A DNA stretch of 6,470 bases from Bacteroidota bacterium (GTDB taxonomy: Bacteria > Bacteroidota > Bacteroidia > Chitinophagales > Saprospiraceae): the NCBI GenBank assembly GCA_008501835.1, contig QQUB01000547.1:1-6470 (forward strand), in the 5' to 3' direction. The position numbers were made by a program, and so were the translations under genes. Positions 5,544 to 6,470 of this stretch are shown piece by piece. The notes beneath the pieces were generated by a model. That model was given only the letters and a program-made list of their open reading frames with translations, searched no databases and was not told where the DNA came from. Position 1 is the stretch's first letter. Every line of letters starts with the position of its first letter.

Positions 5544-6470
5544 TCAATCTCTGTCAATCTCCCTCTTATTTACTAAAAACCATTCCTCCACCACCTTTTC
5601 AGCAAGCTTGCCGCTTGGTGTAAATCCTGATCCACGCCTTTGATCATAATTGGGATAACTTGGCCATTTCCACCAGATAATTCCCTGACACCATTCTTTG
5701 TTCATAACCTGATTCAAAACGATATCGTAACATAGATGCTGAGCTTCTTCATTCACCTCTCTCCCATTGGCCTCTTCATGTGGTTGCACCCAGGTCCTTT
5801 CTACGCTCCGGAAACCGATTTCTGTGAAAATCAGGGGCTTGTCAAATTTATTACAAACCCTTTCGACTTTTAGTAAAGTTTGCCTAAACCCTTTTTCCAG
5901 TTCGTCGCGACTGGGATTGTGGCTTTTGCTCAATGGATAATAACAGTCCAACCCAATGTAATCCAATTCATCCCAGAAATCGACATTTTCGAATTCTGTA
6001 CCCCAATTGGCTGCATAGGTCATGGGGCCTGAATAAATCCCGCGCAGTTTCTTTATGAGTTTTCGCCACTCTTCCGGTTTGGACTGGGTAGCTTCTGCAA
6101 ATTCAACCCCAACACAAAGCATGTCGATTTCCCATATTTCCGCCAGCAAAGCATAATGCCGCATCCATCTGTAATAGTAGTCAAAAAACAATCTCCAGTC
6201 TTCTGCATTGGTCATTTTAATATTGCCAGGCCAGCTTCCCCGCATCCAAATCTGGGGTTTTAACATGGTAAAAACACCCTTTTGTTTAGCCTGAATATGA
6301 GTCGCAACAACCGATTCATCCGTTTCCGTACCCGCTCTTCTCATTATGGGTAAAAAAGAAGGTTGTTGATCCGAACGCATGTAAGAATACGGAACTATTG
6401 CCAGCGAATTACTTCCTAGAGCAACCATTCTTTCCATGGATTCATCCGCCAGTCTGGAACCATATCCATT
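5544..6470 (-). CDS. Glycoside hydrolase family 113-like TIM-barrel protein (5' end beyond the window)
   Basis: This looks like a retaining (beta/alpha)8 glycosidase related to GH113, a family with known beta-mannanases. The frame stays open past the internal ATG at 6437 to the right edge (reading NGYGSRLADES before that Met), so the true start and any signal peptide lie outside; the visible part is about 309 residues. Numbered from the Met at 6437, GSNSLAIVPY (8-17) is an early barrel strand, MLKPQIWMRG (58-67) a conserved strand, VGVEFAE (109-115) carries the candidate acid/base Glu112, LDYIGLDCYY (158-167) a later strand, FTEIGFRS (204-211) the candidate nucleophile Glu206, and IIWWKWPSY (253-261) the strand-8 aromatic site. 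The C-terminus ends soon after the barrel. Substrate is inferred only; mannan or another beta-linked glycan is possible. The dehydrogenase-like gene follows after 27 nt and is probably co-transcribed. Confidence 0.82.
   Translation of the reverse strand, partial: NGYGSRLADESMERMVALGSNSLAIVPYSYMRSDQQPSFLPIMRRAGTETDESVVATHIQAKQKGVFTMLKPQIWMRGSWPGNIKMTNAEDWRLFFDYYYRWMRHYALLAEIWEIDMLCVGVEFAEATQSKPEEWRKLIKKLRGIYSGPMTYAANWGTEFENVDFWDELDYIGLDCYYPLSKSHNPSRDELEKGFRQTLLKVERVCNKFDKPLIFTEIGFRSVERTWVQPHEEANGREVNEEAQHLCYDIVLNQVMNKEWCQGIIWWKWPSYPNYDQRRGSGFTPSGKLAEKVVEEWFLVNKREIDRD

Noticed and set aside
6435..6437. ATG at 6437 as the true start of the hydrolase
   Set aside because: The frame continues without a stop to the window edge, encoding barrel-like sequence (NGYGSRLADES), and a GH113-type domain needs more residues at its N-terminus.

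Overview
The window looks like chromosomal DNA of a Bacteroidota bacterium, probably from the Cytophagales side of the phylum. This is inferred from the gene families (an archaeal-type UbiA prenyltransferase next to maf, a GH113-like glycosidase, a Bacteroidota-style class II purine nucleoside phosphorylase), from starts without clear Shine-Dalgarno sequences, and from TAnnTTTG boxes of the Bacteroidota -7 type upstream of two genes. No search could be run.

Layout. Positions 1-218 hold at most the tail of an upstream gene and a putative promoter. A plus-strand pair follows: a UbiA-family membrane prenyltransferase (219-1148) and the nucleotide pyrophosphatase Maf (1197-1778). Everything to the right is on the minus strand. 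In transcription order, from the right edge, it is: a GH113-like glycoside hydrolase cut by the window edge (6470-5544); a D-2-hydroxyacid-dehydrogenase-like protein that lacks the recognisable catalytic residues (5516-4596); a 150-bp palindromic element (4577-4428); a small AT-rich two-helix membrane ORF (4394-4182); a short degenerate heptanucleotide repeat (4130-4157); a purine nucleoside phosphorylase (4030-3212); and a large uncharacterised polytopic membrane protein (3208-1775), whose 3' end overlaps that of maf by 4 bp.

How they fit together. UbiA and Maf are probably co-transcribed. The phosphorylase and the membrane protein are only 3 nt apart and are likely translationally coupled. 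The hydrolase and dehydrogenase-like genes are 27 nt apart and probably form another unit. No single pathway links all of these; the genes are mostly housekeeping or accessory metabolism.

The most unusual feature is the element at 4428-4577. Its ends form an approximately 20-bp inverted repeat and its whole interior is three further hairpins, so a single strand can fold into a cloverleaf with no unpaired base at the junction. The bases shared between neighbouring stems would let the four-way junction branch-migrate by 2 bp. It is bounded by TA dinucleotides and looks like a MITE- or REP/BIME-type non-autonomous element, although its copy number cannot be seen from here.
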